Shown one piece after another: positions 30,786 to 43,400 of a stretch of DNA of 64,000 nt. How positions within the stretch are numbered: the stretch's first letter is position 1; every line of letters begins with the position of its first letter. The position numbers were made by a program, and so were the translations under genes. Location: NCBI GenBank assembly GCA_019671005.1, contig CM033741.1, positions 7,316,001 through 7,380,000 of the forward strand. Reading direction: 5' to 3'. This stretch comes from Hibiscus mutabilis (lineage: Eukaryota; Streptophyta; Magnoliopsida; Malvales; Malvaceae). Below the pieces are notes generated by a model. The model was given only the letters and a program-made list of their open reading frames with translations, was not told where the DNA came from and did not search any database.

Positions 30786-30832
30786 CACGACACGACAAGA
30801 AGTCGGTTGGTAGGATTCTATTTATCATTATT
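30786..30832 (-). repeat. Second orphan promoter fragment
   Basis: ACACGACAAGAAGTCGGTTGG followed by TAGGATTCTATTTATCATTA repeats part of the JIP-like promoter. It is cut off at the border of the Mutator-like element at 30837. Confidence 0.55.
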
Positions 30833-30836
30833 TATT

Positions 30837-32099
30837 GGGTAAACTACACAAATGGTCCCCCAACTATGCTCTAATTCTTTTTTGCGTCCCTTGACTATCA
30901 AAAGTTACAAACTGGTCCCTCGACTTAAAAAAATTAACAAACTGGTTTAACGCTTTTAACGCTAATGATGTGGAAATTAATATAAATTGATATAATTACA
31001 TAATTAGCCCTCAAGTTCTACACTTATTTTAATTTGTCCATAATTCTTAAAAATTAACCCACATAATTTTAATAATCTATCAATTTAGTCCATCTTATCT
31101 ATTTCTCCTCTCCTTTAATTCTTCAATTCATTTTGACCCCAAAATCCATTTAAGAGCCCTAAAAAAATATAGATTCTGCATCTTTTTCCCTTGTTCTCAG
31201 TATAGTGCACAATGGCGATAAAAGTAACAATAGAAGCACCACAAAACTAATGATTCAAACAAGAAATTTAAAAATATATGAACTAGCTTGTCAATTTCTT
31301 TCATTGTTGTTCACTACTAGATCTTATGAGTTATTAGTGGATATCTCGGATTAGATTTGAGGATGGTGAATATGGGTTTGATGGGAAGCAATCCAGTCGT
31401 TGTCCCTTTCTCATGGCCAAAACCTCCATTATTGAACTATGTTTTTTAAACTTGTTGACCTGAAGCAGAGAACTCATCAACAAGTAAGCTGTCAAATTTG
31501 TTGTCTACTTTCGGGGTTAACTTTGGATTTGATTTTCTTTTTACTCGCGGCCATGTTTCGTTGTTTTTAATAGGTCTCCACCACATATCCCTGAAGTTCA
31601 AATTCCAAAGGACCCAATTCTAGAGTTTGCACAAGCACTTAGGTTTGAGATTAACCGGCTTTTGTCGTGCTAAGGTATCAAACCATTAGAGAGTTGAATT
31701 TGAGGCAGAAGATATGCAGGATGTATTCGGGCTTTACTTGCGTCGTCGGTTATTGGCCAACTCTGGGGCTCTTAAATGGATTTTGGGTGAAAATGAATTG
31801 AAGAATTAAAGGAGAGGAGAAATAGAAAAGAAGATGGACTAAATTGATAGATTATTAAAATTATGTGGGTTCATTTTTTAGAATTAAGGTCAAATTAAAA
31901 TAAGTGTAGAACTTGAGGGCTAATTATGTAATTATATCAATTTATATTAACTACCACTTCACCAGTCGTTAAATTTCTAATGGCTTCGGACCAATTTGTT
32001 ACCTTTTTTAAGTTGGGGGACCAGTTTGTAACTTCTGATAGTTGGGAAATGCAAAAATGAATTAGAGCATAGTCGGGGGACTATTTATGTAGTTTACCC
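30837..32099. mobile_element. Pack-MULE-like element with captured, intron-containing gene pieces
   Basis: A 1263-bp element has long inverted ends (about 300 bases, starting GGGTAAACTACACAAATGG and ending TTATGTAGTTTACCC). It has perfect 9-bp target duplications TTATTTATT at 30828-30836 and 32100-32108. It encodes no transposase. Inside are gene-like pieces on the plus strand: a frame MGLMGSNPVVVPFSWPKPP near 31371-31440, and a later piece PPHIPEVQIPKDPILEFAQA at about 31576-31660 preceded by an intron-like GTAAGC...TAATAG. The donor gene is not recognised. Confidence 0.75.
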
Positions 32100-32394
32100 T
32101 TATTTATTTTATACTTGTAAACGAGTGAGGTGATAATAATACCCCTAATTAAAAACTTTTGTCACGTCTTTGCAAGTTTTGAAATATCGATTCTATTTAA
32201 ATTGTCTTTTCTTTAACTTTTTTATTTATTGTTTCGATAATATTTTTTACTCTCTCAACCCAGTTTCTTTATTCACAACGTCAGAATTCGAACATCTAAC
32301 CTTACTTAAGGGACCTAACGCATTATCCTGCTAAACTAACTGATTATTGGTGTTTCGACAATGAATAGAAATCGTATGCTCTTTTTGGTGTTCT

Positions 32395-32600
32395 TTTTTA
32401 TGACTCACACTAAAAAATAAGTTAGGGTTTAAGGTTAGAGTTTAGAGCTAAAGTTTAGGAATTATGGGTAGAGTGTATTTTTATGGTTTAAGGTTTAGGC
32501 TTAAGGCTTAGAATTTAATTTTTTATTGTTGGAATATAAAAAAATGTCAAAAAGGGATAGAGGATTTTTGTCCACTCTCGTATCTTTTATAGGCTTATGA
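32395..32600. repeat. TTTTAGTGTTG family element, copy 4
   Basis: It shows ACACTAAAAAATAAG at the left, GGTTTAAGGTTTAGG-type words inside, and ATTGTTGGAATATAAAAA plus AAAAAGGGATAGAGGATTTTT at the right. Confidence 0.45.
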
Positions 32601-32637
32601 TCCATCTCTATGTTTTTTCTTTCTCTGAAGGTATTAA

Positions 32638-33000
32638 ATGGCGGAAACAAAGACTATTTTCACCAAGGTGGTCCAACTTCACCCGGGGACTGGTGGTCAT
32701 ACTCTTACGATTATGGTTGTCAATACAAAGATGATATTATAGAAGGGTGGTCCTGATGGTCCTCAAGTTCGGCACATGTGAATTGCTAAATGCTTGGTTG
32801 GAGATGAGACAGGAACAAGGTTTATTATCTGTACTATAGTTACGAGGAACGCGAAACGGTCCACCGGACAGCAAATTGAAAACGTAGACCCGAATCATGG
32901 AACGAAACGGTGCGGGACGAAACCTTAACTTTCAACTGCTGATTAGCAATGTCTTCTGTGCATCGAGATTGAGGAAGCAGAAATACGAAGAAACAAGTTG
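32638..33000 (+). pseudogene. Degenerate OB-fold nucleic-acid-binding protein (AT4G28440-like)
   Basis: From ATG at 32638 the frame reads MAETKTIFTKVVQLHPGTGG and HTLTIMVVNTKMIL. A TAG follows at 32740-32742, where the family has glutamine, then KGGPDGPQVRHM, a TGA, and CLVGDETGTRF. This matches the start of plant AT4G28440-type OB-fold proteins. Both stops are explained by C-to-T changes. The remainder is shortened and scrambled, with only an RNAK word recognisable. No introns are seen within the matched part, so it may be a decayed retrocopy. Confidence 0.7.
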
Positions 33001-33623
33001 ATGGAAGGAATAAGAAATGGTATATAAGAAACTACACCGATTTTATTTATTCATATTGGATGGACCCTCATTTTAGGCTTAATTCAAATCAGGAGTTCAG
33101 TCCTTAAGCAGTCTAGAGTTCTTAGAAATAAACCAAAACTTCTGAAATTTATGAATTAACCCCCAGTAATTTTAAAAACTTTCAATTTAATCCAAGGATT
33201 TAATAATTTCAATTTTATAAAAATGAAATAATTATTATAATACCTCTCTATATTTATTTTTTTTAGTTAACTCCCTATTTTATCGAGTAAAATAAAAAAA
33301 ATTATTTTTATTTATGTTGAGTCGGGTCGAGTTCAAGTTTTTACTCTAAATTTCGAATTGAGTTCATACCAGGTGGAGCGTCATCAAATGTTCGGCCGGT
33401 CAAGTTCAAGTGCTGGTGTTAAATTTTTGGGTCGTATGCAAGTCGACCAAAAACCTGACCCGATCCAACTCATGACCATCCCTAATAGTGTTTATATTTT
33501 CTGTTTCTCGAGCATTTGTTGAGCTCGATGATCCGAATCTTTTTTACCTTTTTTTTTATAATGGTTGCTCTGCTTGAATGAAAGTTCATCTTGTTCAAAT
33601 AATAATTATTATTAGTAAATAAA
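33001..33623. other. Spacer with repeat debris
   Basis: No gene was seen. The segment 33310-33485 contains GTCGGGTCGAG and ends CATGACCATCCCTAATA, which resembles the hAT-like ends at 10570 and 26763. Confidence 0.35.
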
Positions 33624-33628
33624 GGGTA

Positions 33629-34065
33629 TGTTAGAAACCAAAATATATATTCGATACGAATATAAACCCTAGATCGATATGTATGTCAAATCATTAAGAA
33701 TAAATACTAGATTTGCGGGCGTGCATCAATCCATTGATGGAGATTTTTCGAGGGTTTGATCTTCCAAGATGATAGATTACCTCTTAGCACACAACTCTCG
33801 ACGGGGAAAAAGATATGCAAGTTAACCTAGATCTCGGGACCACTACCCTTTATATAAACCAATTAAAAACAGTTTTATTAATATTTACAACTCTGCCTCT
33901 CATTGAGTTATAAATCTAACTTATGATATCTACACTTTTAATTCCATGACAATTCAGTACCTATAACACGTGTAACATAATTGGTCACTTAATTACGTGT
34001 TAAACTTTATAATAGCAACGTACATTATACATATGTGCCTACTATTATTGAATTTTAATCCAACA
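33629..34065 (-). repeat. Copia LTR 1 (3' LTR of internal region 1)
   Basis: It begins TGTTAGAAACC and ends AATCCAACA on the plus strand and is 437 bp long. It is adjacent to the polypurine tract at 34066-34079. Confidence 0.93.
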
Positions 34066-34080
34066 ATCTCCCACTTGGGC
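34066..34080 (-). other. Polypurine tract of internal region 1
   Basis: The minus strand reads CCAAGTGGGAGAT directly before the 3' LTR. This is the usual purine primer site of plant Copia elements. The same tract is at 39895-39909 for region 2. Confidence 0.8.
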
Positions 34081-34632
34081 AACATATGTTACCCGACAAA
34101 TGTACGACCTTATGAGCTCAAAAATTTTGCTATCATGTAATAGGTATTCTATAACAATCTCGTCCATCAATTATATCCATATAGGATCAAAGCGGTCTTT
34201 GTCATATCAATCATGACTGGACCCATCAATGGTCACGTATACAAACATAATCAAATGACATAGATCAATCATGGATGCGTAGCATGGAAATTACATGTAA
34301 ATGTGAACCGAACATGCCTATTTCCAACTGGTCCTCTTTAAACATAAGTGAGGTCCTTATCCAAATAAGAAAAGAGTGAATTAATCAATACTTTATTTCG
34401 ATCGTAAAATAACCAAATACATAAATGTCTCAAAAATAAACATAAACATAAAGTGAACAAATAACAAACTCCCACTCAAACAATAATATCCTTAAATGAT
34501 GTAACACCCATATGAGCAGTGTGCTCATGAAAGACCTTGGGTGGTAAACCTTTTGTGAGCGGATCCGCTATCATAGAGTTTGTCCCAATGTGTTCTATGG
34601 ATATTTGTCCATTTCGCAGCCATATTCCATGA

Positions 34633-37600
34633 TTAGATGCCTCGTAGCATGCTACAAACTCTCTTTGCCATAGTGGAAGAAGCTACAAGTGTCTGCTTGG
34701 GCACTTTTCCGATATAGCTCCACCAAAACATGAGATAAATATATCCCGATGTAGATTTTCTGCTATCATGGCACCCAAAAAAATCAGAATCCGTATACCC
34801 TACGACCTCCAAATGATCTGATTTCACGTATGTGAGCATATAATCTTTTGTTCTCTCAAGATACCTCATAACCCTCTTGGCTGCTTTCCAATGGTCCATA
34901 CCAGGTTGCTTGAGTATCCGCCTAACATCCCAACAATGTACGCAATATCCGGACGCGTACATACCTGAGCATACATTAGACTCCCAATAGCTGATTTATA
35001 AGGAATCTTATGCATTTCTTGAATTTCAAGATTACTTTTAGGGCATTGGGCAAGACAAAACTTGTCTCCTTTAGTGACAGAGGGTGTCTATTGGTTTACT
35101 ATTTTGCATGCCAAACCTTTTAAGTACTTTATCGATATAGTTCTTTTGTGACAATCCAAGAATACCCCGAGATCGATCTCGATGTATCTGAATTCCTAAA
35201 ACAAAAGAAGCGTCCCCAAGATCTTTCATTTCAAAATGTTTAGATAGAAATCTCTTGGTTTCGTGCAATAAGCCTATATCATTCGTGGCAAGCAAAATGT
35301 CATCGACATATAAAACCAAAAATATGTACTTACTCCCACTAAACTTGTGATACACGCAATCATCAACAATATTCATCTCAAAACCGAACGAGACAATTAC
35401 TTGATGAAATTTGTGATACCATTGACGAGAAGCTTGTTTGAGTCCGTAGATGGATTTTGTTAATTTGCAAACTATATTCTTTGGGTCTCCCGACTCAAAG
35501 TTTTCTGGTTGCACCATATAAATTGTTTCTTCAATTTCTCCATTGAGAAACGCAGTCTTAACATCCATCTGATGTAACTCAAGATCAAAATGAGCTACAA
35601 GTGCCATGATTGTCCTAAATGAGTCTTTCGATGAAACTGGAGAGAAAGTCTCTGAAAAGTCAATGCCTTCTTTTTTAGTATAACCTTTAGCTACAAGACG
35701 TGCCTTATACCTCTCCACATTACCATTTGCATCCCTCTTGGTTTTAAAAATCCATTTACAACCAATTGGTTTTGCACCTTCGTAATGGGGATAAGTTTCA
35801 AACTTTATTGTCTTGCATGGATTTATACTCTTCTTGCATGGCATCAATCCACTTTTGAGAGTTAATACTTTGCATGGCCTGATGAAAGTTGATCGGATCA
35901 TCTTCCATCATTCTATTATCATCCTCATTTTCTTGGAGAAATACAATATAATCATCCGGAATAGCATTTCTCCTTTCTCTCGTGGATCTCCTTAATGGCA
36001 CTTGTTCTTGAGGTTGCTGAGTTTGCTCTTCTGGAACAATTACCTCATCCTGAATAAGAGAGAGCTGTTCGACATTGTCTTGTTGAGGTTCTGGATTCAC
36101 TTCTTGATTGATGATCGGTATAGAAACTTGAACATCATCAAAAGTGATAGTAGGAACTGAGTTAAAACTCAATTCCTCCTCAAAGACAATGTGTCTTACC
36201 TTATTTCTCCCTCCAAACTCAACATCCTCAAAAAATATTGCAATTCCCGTCTCAAAAATATTCTTAATTATGGGATCATAAAATTTATAGCCCCTAGATC
36301 GCTCGTAATAACCAATAAAGTAGTCAACTTCTGTTTTTGGAGTCCAATTTCTTTTCAAGTGGCCTATAAGGCCTTGCCTCGATTGGACATCCCCAAATGT
36401 GAAAATGCTTTAGAGTGGGCTTTCTACCCACCCAAAGCTCATAAGGTGTCTTTTTCAGCTGCTTTAGTGGGTACTCTATTCGAATAATGTACGCTGCTGT
36501 CTTTAATGCTTCTCCCAGAGTGACTCGGGTAAGGTAGAATGAGCAATCATACTTCTTACCATATCTTTAAGAGTCCTATTACGTCTCTCAAAGAACACCA
36601 TTCATACTAGGTGATCCTGCATGGTGTACTGTGGGACAATACCACATTCCTCTAGGAACTTTGCAAATGGTCCCGAACGTTGTTCACCCGATCCATCATA
36701 TCTACCGTAGTACTCACCACCACGATCGATCGAACCTTTTTAATCTTTTTGTTGAGTTGATTCTCAACTTCAGCTTTATAGGATTTGAACACGCCCAAAG
36801 ACCGAGATTTTTCATGAATGAGATATAGGTACCCATAACGTGAGTAATCGTCTATGAATGTTATGAAATAGTGTTGACCATTCCAAGATGCCGTAGGGAA
36901 TGGCCCAAAATATCGGTATGAATTAATTCTAAGACGTCTCGTAGAACGATTGGCACCTAATCTCTTAGTTTTGGTCTGCTTTCCTTGATGCAATCAACAC
37001 AAACATTAAAGTCTGTGAAGTCAAGGGACTCTAAAATACCATTAGACACAAGACGCTCAATCCTACACTTTGATATATGACCTAAGCGTTTATGCCATAA
37101 TGATGCTGAATTTTCTTTATTTAATTTTCGCTTAGTACCACGTGATTCCACATGCAAGGTTTCATTATAGGATGCAATTGTATCTAACAAATAAAGGTTG
37201 TCATAAGCATTTAAATAACCAGTTCCAACAATACTTGAATTTAAAGACAAAGTAAACTGATTGTTTCAAATGAACAATAATAACCAAATTTGTCCAACAA
37301 AGAAATCAAACTAAATTCCGCCTAAAAGACGGAACAACAAAAGTGTCTTTCAAATCCAAATAAAAACCAGTTCCTAATAACAACCTAAAATGCCCAATTG
37401 CTTCCACTTCCACCGATTTTCCATCGCCCACAAAGATGTTTCTTTCACCATCACTTGGCTTTCGGTAGCTCAGGCACCCTGCATAGAAACACTTATGTGA
37501 GTAGTAGCACCGCAATCTAACCACCAAGTGTTTCTAGGTACTGAAGCTAAATTAACCTCGTAATGCACCAAAGTAAGATTCATACCTTTCTTTGCACGCC

Positions 37601-38400
37601 ATGCGTGATATTTGGTACAATCTTTCTTCATGTGTCCAGGCTTGTCACAAAAGAAACAATTATTTGGAACATTCTCTTGTTTCTTTTGAGTGGACCCTTA
37701 GCAGCTTCATTCTGATATTTCCTTTTCTTGCCCTTGTCTTTAGAGGCACTAGACAAATGAGCACTTTCAGTTTTTCTCACGCTTCAACCTTTCTTCCTCT
37801 TGAACACAATGAGAAATGAGCTCATTTAGAGTCCACTTCTCCCTTTGACAGTTATAACTAATTTTAAATTGGTTAAACTGTGCAGAAAGCGATACCAAAA
37901 CCATAAGGACGAGTAAATCATCAAAAATCTCGATCTTAAGTGCCTTAAGTTTTGAAGCAATATGAGACATTTCCATAATGTACTCCCTTATATTTCCTTG
38001 ACCCTTGTACTTCATAGACATCAAAGAATTCATGTGATGTCATCTCAACCTTATCGTTTTTAACAAAACGTTGCTCAATATTGTCAAGGAAATCCTTAGC
38101 ATGAATAATTTCTTCGTGATTCTGCACCCCTAAAGGTTTCCGAATGCTGTGTTTCATGATCATCGACTCATGCGATTAGAACGTTCCCACCTCTCAAAAA
38201 TCCCTTTTTGCATCGTGGGTGCTTACCGCAGATGAGAGGTGCGGTTTGTTCTTCCCTTAACGCAAGGTCTATATCCATACACCAAGCACTATCGGTAAGT
38301 GCCTTTTCCATTCCTTGAAATTCGTCCCATTAAGCATGGGTATAGAATTGACATTAGCAGATATTGTGGCAGCGAGAAGAACTAGCTGAATCCGAACAAA
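34633..38400 (-). pseudogene. Copia gag-pol, internal region 1 (interrupted)
   Basis: On the minus strand: gag with LNGTNFKEW near 38310-38345 and further gag frames at 37767-38163; a zinc knuckle near 37610-37670; a protease DSGATTH-type segment near 37500-37540 (damaged); GAG-pre-integrase at 36957-37250 (SLWHKRLGHIS); integrase core at 36652-36993 (FIDDYSRYGYLYL); a linker at 35798-36358; reverse transcriptase at 35071-35901 with YVDDILLA; and RNase H at 34633-34962 (GYTDSDFFGCHDSRKSTSGY). The parts lie in different frames separated by small indels, so no single polyprotein can be read. Many indels lie at CAG/CTG and may be sequencing error, so whether the element is really dead is open. 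Confidence 0.88.
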
Positions 38401-39429
38401 AGAATAATAAATAAATAAATATGCTCACACCAATAATTCATAAGTAAACAAATAAATTCAAAATAATGACTAATTCCCCTCAAGATACCAAACACAACAT
38501 TAATATCAAGTCTTTGGACAAGTAATATTAATCATAAGCGGTACTCTTGTTGTAGCAATCAAACATTGACAATAAACTATGTTGAACAACAGTTTAATCT
38601 TTGGACTAACGTATTGCACACATAAATTACCTTATAATTGTCACATTTTTATCACCACAGTGTGTTATTTGAAATTCGGCCAAATATTAATTTTCCTTTG
38701 GGCCAATTAATAAACGCATGAATTACAAAAACACAAACATCTTAATATTTTAAATAAGTTAATCTACGCAAGCGGTCACTTTGGTGACATTGTGGTTCAA
38801 TTAACCCAATAAAATATCGCACATAGCCAAAACATGAATTTATTCGTTCCTAAAGATTTATCTTTATAACTAATGATCAAAACTAAAATTTTGATCCAAT
38901 CCGACTTAAATATATATTATAAATAATATATATATATATTTCATAACAAAAAACTAAAGATTAAGAACAAATCCATATTCTAAAAATAATTTTTACCAGA
39001 AAAGAATTCCTTAACCAAATTATGATATAGGGTACGAATATTCATTACTATTAAAAACCCCTAAATCCAGCAAAGACTAAATATATAGGATTAGGGATAT
39101 AGCAATTTCAACAATAACAGTAAAAATAATATCGCACATGATGAATCAAACAAAAGTAATAATAAACTAACAATCGGCCATTCCAAAATATAATAATGTC
39201 AAACCCTAACTAAAAACATCAATGTAAATCATTGATATCTAAATATCAATTGTGAATAACTTAAATTCAAGTAATATCGTATAAACATAATTGTCGATTG
39301 TTAATGCCTTTAATCTTTCACCGCAAAAACAGAGGTTATTTAATTGAAAAATTGATGCGGCGTTTATAAACAATAAAAGGTTTACGATTTTGAATTTCAT
39401 AGAAAATTAACCGGTTCTTAATGATTCGA

Positions 39430-39449
39430 CAAACCTGCTCGATGCCACT
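39430..39449 (-). other. Primer-binding site of internal region 1
   Basis: Next to the middle LTR the minus strand reads AGTGGCATCGAGCAGG, which resembles the 3' end complement of initiator tRNA-Met used by plant Copia elements (TGGTATCAGAGC). The second copy at 45252-45270 has TGGCATCGAGCCAGG. Confidence 0.65.
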
Positions 39450-39894
39450 TGTTAGAAACCAAAATATATATTCGATACGAATATAAACCCTAGATCGATA
39501 TGTATGTCAAATCATTAAGAATAAATACTAGATTTGCGGAAGCGTGCACAAATCCATTGATGGAGATTTTTCGAGAGGGTTTGATCTTCCAAGATGATAG
39601 ATTACCTCTTAGCACACAACTCTCGACGGGGAAAAGAGATATGCAAGTTAACCTAGATCTCGGGGACCACTACCCTTTATATAAACTGAATTAAAATGCA
39701 GTTTATTAATATTTACAACTCTGCCCCTCATTGAGTTATAAATCTAACTTATGATATCTACACTTTTAATTCCATGACAATTCAAGTACCTATAACACGT
39801 GTAACATAATTGGTCACTTAATTACGTGTTAAACTTTATAATAGCAACGTACATTATACATATGTGCCCACTATTATTGAATTTTAATCCAACA
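39450..39894 (-). repeat. Copia LTR 2 (shared middle LTR)
   Basis: 445 bp, TG...CA ends. It serves as 5' LTR of region 1 and 3' LTR of region 2. No GGGTA duplication is present on either side. Confidence 0.93.
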
Positions 39895-40439
39895 ATCTCC
39901 CACTTGGGCAACATATGTTACGACAAAAAATGTACGACCTTATGAGCTCAAAAATTTGCTATCATGTAATAGGTATTCTATAACAATCTCGTCCATCAAT
40001 TATATCCATATAGGATCAAAGCGGTCTTTGTCATATCAATCATGACCGACCCATCAATGGTCACGTATACAAACATAATCAAATGACATAGATCAATCAT
40101 GGACGCGTAGCATGGAAATTACATGTAAATGTGAACCGAACATGCCTATTTCCAATCGGTCCTCTTTAAACATAAGTGAGGTCCTTATCCAAATAAGAAA
40201 AGAGTGAATTAATCAATACTTTATTTCGATCGAAAAATAACCAAATACATAAATGTCTGAAAATAAACATAAACATAAAGTGAACAAATAACAAACTCCC
40301 ACTCAAACAATAATATCCTTAAATGATGTAACACCCATATGAAGCGGTGTGCTCATGAAAGACCTTGGGTGGTAAACCTTTTGTGAGCGGATCCGCTATC
40401 ATAGAGTTTGTCCCAATGTGTTCTATGGATATTTGTCCA

Positions 40440-43400
40440 TTTCGCAGCCATATTCCATGATTAGATGCCTCGTGGCATGCTACAAACTCTGCTTTGCCAT
40501 AGTGGAAGAAGCTACAAGTGTCTCATTTGGCACTTTTCGGATATAGCTCCACCAGCTAATGAGATAAATATATCCTGATGTAGATTTTCGCTATCATGGC
40601 ACCCAAAGAAAATCGAGAATCCGTATACCCTACGACCTCCAAATGATCGATTTCCTGTATGTGAGCATATAATCTTTTGTTCTCTCAAGATACCTCATAA
40701 CCCTCTTGTTGGCTTTCCAATGGTCCATACCAGGTTGCTTGAGTATCGCCTAACATCCCAACAATGTACGCAATATCCGGACGCGTACATACCGAAAGCA
40801 TACATTAGACTCCCAATAGCTGATTTATAAGGAATCTTATGCATTTCTTGAATTTCAAGATTACTTTTAGGGCATTGGGCAAGACAAAACTTGTCTCCTT
40901 TAGTGACAGGGTGTCTATTGGTTTACTATTTTGCATGCCAAACCTTTTAAGTACTTTATCGATATAGTTCTTTTGTGACAATCCAAGAATACCCCGAGAT
41001 CGATCTCGATGTATCCAATTCCTAAAACAAAAGAAGCGTCCCCAAGATCTTTCATTTCAAAATGTTTAGATAGAAATCTCTTGGTTTAGTGCGATAAGCC
41101 TATATCATTCGTGGCAAGCAAAATGTCATCGACATATAAAACCAAAAATATGTACTTACTCCCACTAAACTTGTGATACACGCAATCATCAACAATATTC
41201 ATCTCAAAACCGAACGAGACAATTACTTGATGAAATTTGTGATACCATTGACGAGAAGCTTGTTTGAGTCCGTAGATGGATTTTGTTAATTTGCAAACTA
41301 TATTCTTTGGGTCTCCCGACTCAAAGTTTTCTGTTGCACCATATAAATTGTTTCTTCAATTTCTCCATTGAGAAACGCAGTCTTAACATCCATCTGATGT
41401 AACTCAAGATCAAAATGAGCTACAAGTGCCATGATTGTCCTAAATGAGTCTTTCGATGAAACTGGAGAGAAAGTCTCTGAAAAGTCAATGCCTTCTTTTT
41501 TAGTATAACCTTTAGCTACAAGACGTGCCTTATACCTCTCCACATTACCATTTGCATCCTCTTGGTTTTAAAAATCCATTTACAACCAATTGGTTTTGCA
41601 CCTTCGAGTAATGGGATAAGTTTCAAACTTTATTGTCTTGCATGGATTTATACTCTTCTTGCATGGCATCAATCCACTTTTGAGAGTTAATACTTTGCAT
41701 GGCCTGATGAAAGTTGATCGGATCATCTTCCATCATTCTATTATCATCCTCATTTTCTTGGAGAAATACAATATAATCATCCGAATAGCATTTCTCCTTT
41801 CTCTCGTGGATCTCCTTAATGGCACTTGTTCTTGAGGTTCTTTGAGTTTGCTCTTCTGGAACAATTACCTCATCCCGAATAAGAGAGCTGTTCGACATTG
41901 TCTTGTTGAGGTTCTGGATTCACTTCTTGATTGATGATCGGTATAGAAACTTGAACATCATCAAAAGTGATAGTAGGAACTGAGTTAAAACTCAATTCCT
42001 CCTCAAAGACAATGTGTCTTACCTTATTTCTCCCTCCAAACTCAACATCCTCAAAAAATATTGCAATTCCCGTCTCAAAAATATTCTTAATTATGGGATC
42101 ATAAAATTTATAGCCCCTAGATCGCTCAGAATAACCAATAAAGTAGCTGCTTACTGTTTTTTGGAGTCCAATTTCTTTTCAAGTGGCCTATAAGGCCTTG
42201 CCTCGATTGGACATCCCCAAATGTGAAAATGCTTTAGAGTGGGCTTTCTACCCACCCAAAGCTCATAAGGTGTCTTTTCACCGCTTTAGTGGGTACTCTA
42301 TTCAGAATGTACGCTCTTTGTCTTTAATGCTTCTCCCAGAGTGACTCGGGTAAGGTAGAATGAGCAATCATACTTCTTACCATATCTTTAAGAGTCCTAT
42401 TACGTCTCTCAAAGAACACCATTCATACTAGGTGATCCTGGCATGGTGTCTTGTGGGACAATACCACATTCCTCTAGGAACTTTGCAAATGGTCCCGAAC
42501 GTTGTTCACCCGATCCATCATATCTACCGTAGTACTCACCACCACGATCGGATCGAACCTTTTTAATCCTTTTGTTGAGTTGATTCTCAACTTCACTTTA
42601 TAGGATTTGAACACGTCCAAAGACCGAGATTTTTCATGAATGAGATATAGGTACCCATAACGTGAGTAATCGTCTATGAATGTTATGAAATAGTGTTGAC
42701 CATTCCAAGATGCCGTAGGGAATGGCCCACAAATATCGTATGAATTAATTCTAAGACGTGCAGAGAACGATTGGCACCTAATCTCTTAGTTTTGGTCTGC
42801 TTTCCCTTGATGCAATCAACACAAACATTAAAGTCTGTGAAGTCAAGGGACTCTAAAATACCATTAGACACAAGACGCTCAATCCTACACTTTGATATAT
42901 GACCTAAGCGTTTATGCCATAATGATGCTGAATTTTCTTTATTTAATTTTCGCTTAGTACCACGTGATTCCACATGCAAGGTTTCATTATAGGATGCAAT
43001 TGTATCTAACAAATAAAGGTTGTCATAAGCATTTAAATAACCAGTTCCAACAATACTTGAATTTAAAGACAAAGTAAACTGATTGTTTCCAAATGAACAA
43101 TAATAACCAAATTTGTCCAACAAAGAAATCAAACTAAATTCCGCCTAAAAGACGGAACAACAAAAGTGTCTTTCAAATCCAAATAAAAACCAGTTCCTAA
43201 TAACAACCTAAAATGCCCAATTGCTTCCACTTCCACCGATTTTCCATCGCCCACAAAGATGTTTCTTTCACCATCACTTGGCTTTCGGTAGCTCGGGCAA
43301 CCCCGCATAGAAACACTTATGTGAGTAGTAGCACCAGAATCTAACCACCAAGTGTTTCTAGGTACTGAAGCTAAATTAACCTCGAAACAGACCAAAGTAA

